DNA of 14,886 nt, from the NCBI GenBank assembly GCA_043802925.1, contig JAZDKP010000303.1, forward strand, positions 1-14,886. The letters are read 5' to 3'. The DNA is from JAZDKP01 sp043802925 (GTDB taxonomy: Bacteria; Fibrobacterota; OXYB2-FULL-49-7; JAEUSG01). This document shows positions 14,167-14,886 of the stretch, one piece after another (the first letter of the stretch is position 1; each line of letters opens with the position of its first letter). The notes under the pieces are model-generated. The model saw nothing but the letters and a program-made list of their open reading frames with translations. It was not told the origin of the DNA and searched no databases. The position numbers and the translations under genes were made by a program.

Positions 14167-14886
14167 CTAGCCTTCTTCTCGGCCGCGGCCGTGCCGTCCC
14201 TTTTTTACTTTGACCCAGAGTTCGAGCGTCACTTTTTTTCCGAAATATTCGCGAAGCCGTTTGGTTGCGAACAGGCGCGTCTTTTTAATGAAGGCCCCGC
14301 CCTTGCCCACCAGTATCTGCCGGTGGCGCGGACTTTCAATCCAAAGAACCGCCTCGGCCGACATTGAGCCGTCGTCATTGTTGATAAGCGAAAGGGTCTC
14401 GACTTCCACCGCGTAGGGGACTTCGCTGTGCGAATTGATGTAGACCTGCTCACGTACAAATTCCGAGATAATCGTCTCCGCGTCCTGGGGCGTTTTTTCT
14501 TCGGCCGTGTAAAGGAAGGGGTTTTCCGGGAGGTTCCGGAAAAGGTATTCCTCGAGCGGTTCCGTGTTGGCCCCGGTGTATGCCGAAAGCGGGAAGAACT
14601 CGTCAATTTTACAGGCGTCCTTGAGTTCCACGACCAGGGTGACCACCTGTCCGTTTTTTGCGAGGTCCATTTTATTAAAGACCACGGCAAGGGGCTTTCC
14701 CATCTTGTCGAGCTGCGCGAGCTCGTCGCGGTCCTGGGTATGGAGCCCGCGTTTGGCGTCGATGATCCAGACGAGAAGGTCGGCCTCGTAGGGGGCCTCA
14801 TCGGCCACCCGGTTGACCGAGGCCGCGAGCCGGCCCGCGGCCGGGCCTTTCCCGGGCGTGTCGATGAAAATAATCTGCCGGTCACC
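14167..14886 (-). CDS. era: GTPase Era, N-terminus cut by the window edge
   Basis: Era is the GTPase that binds the 3' end of 16S rRNA during assembly of the small ribosomal subunit. The visible 239 residues lack about the first 55-60, including the P-loop, which lie beyond 14886. From the edge, the reading frame gives I-I-F-I-D-T-P-G (G3 motif), then V-V-F-N-K-M-D (G4), L-S-A-Y-T-G (G5) and, near the C-terminus, the KH-domain loop V-G-K-G-G-A-F-I-K-K that binds RNA. The H-S-E-V-P-Y-A-V-E-V segment is typical of the linker into the KH domain. The tail is strongly basic (K-K-G-R-H-G-R-G-R). The internal GTG at 14808 is not the true start, because conserved GTPase sequence continues upstream of it. 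Confidence 0.94.
   Translation of the reverse strand, partial: GDRQIIFIDTPGKGPAAGRLAASVNRVADEAPYEADLLVWIIDAKRGLHTQDRDELAQLDKMGKPLAVVFNKMDLAKNGQVVTLVVELKDACKIDEFFPLSAYTGANTEPLEEYLFRNLPENPFLYTAEEKTPQDAETIISEFVREQVYINSHSEVPYAVEVETLSLINNDDGSMSAEAVLWIESPRHRQILVGKGGAFIKKTRLFATKRLREYFGKKVTLELWVKVKKGRHGRGREEG

Overview
The window looks like chromosomal DNA of an anaerobic, diderm, GC-rich bacterium, probably from the FCB (Fibrobacteres-Chlorobi-Bacteroidetes) side of the tree. Three things point there. Lipid A (lpxK) and lipoprotein (lnt) genes imply an outer membrane. A very large gingipain-type C25 protease and an orphan C-terminal fragment both carry the 'PNPF' FlgD-Ig/type-IX-secretion-like tail common in that group. 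The corrinoid/ferredoxin pair hgcAB is known only from anaerobes. No rRNA or other phylogenetic marker is present, so a closer placement (for example Fibrobacterota or a related candidate phylum) is inference.

Layout. Nearly everything reads on the minus strand, so transcription runs from high to low coordinates. It starts at the right edge with era (cut by the edge) and lpxK. After a 113-bp gap holding a perfect 24-bp palindrome comes a tightly packed series: SH3-domain membrane protein, yqgF/ruvX, lipoprotein, giant C25 protease, rsmI, lnt, FemAB-like GNAT transferase, a 79-residue Cys-rich tail-anchored protein, hgcA and hgcB. Gaps from the SH3 gene to hgcB are -26 to +25 bp, with several ATGA, TAATG or TAA-ATG junctions, so this is probably one long transcription unit. 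Beyond hgcB, behind its own promoter, lies a DUF433/DUF5615 toxin-antitoxin pair, then a gene of unknown function. The left end is AT-richer and holds a lone plus-strand sorting-domain fragment and the first codons of a minus-strand gene that leaves the window.

The central find is hgcAB, the two genes required for microbial mercury methylation. HgcA (337 aa) has the diagnostic N-V-W-C-A-A-G-K cap-helix motif, with the cobalt-ligating Cys at residue 86, and a C-terminal membrane domain. HgcB (101 aa) has two 4Fe-4S motifs including C-M-E-C-G-A-C, Cys73, and a C-terminal Cys pair. The gene just upstream encodes a small single-helix membrane protein with CC and CxC motifs that echo the HgcB tail. 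I do not know it as a named hgcAB partner, and it is the best candidate here for something undescribed.

How the genes may work together: era, yqgF and rsmI are housekeeping RNA and ribosome functions. lpxK, lnt, the GNAT transferase, the SH3 protein, the lipoprotein and the C25 protease all concern the envelope. hgcAB and the Cys-rich protein appear to be carried at the 3' end of this envelope operon, with no visible mercury- or arsenic-type regulator, which suggests expression tied to growth rather than to metal sensing. No intergenic stretch exceeds about 115 bp. I found no tRNA, rRNA, CRISPR array or insertion sequence.
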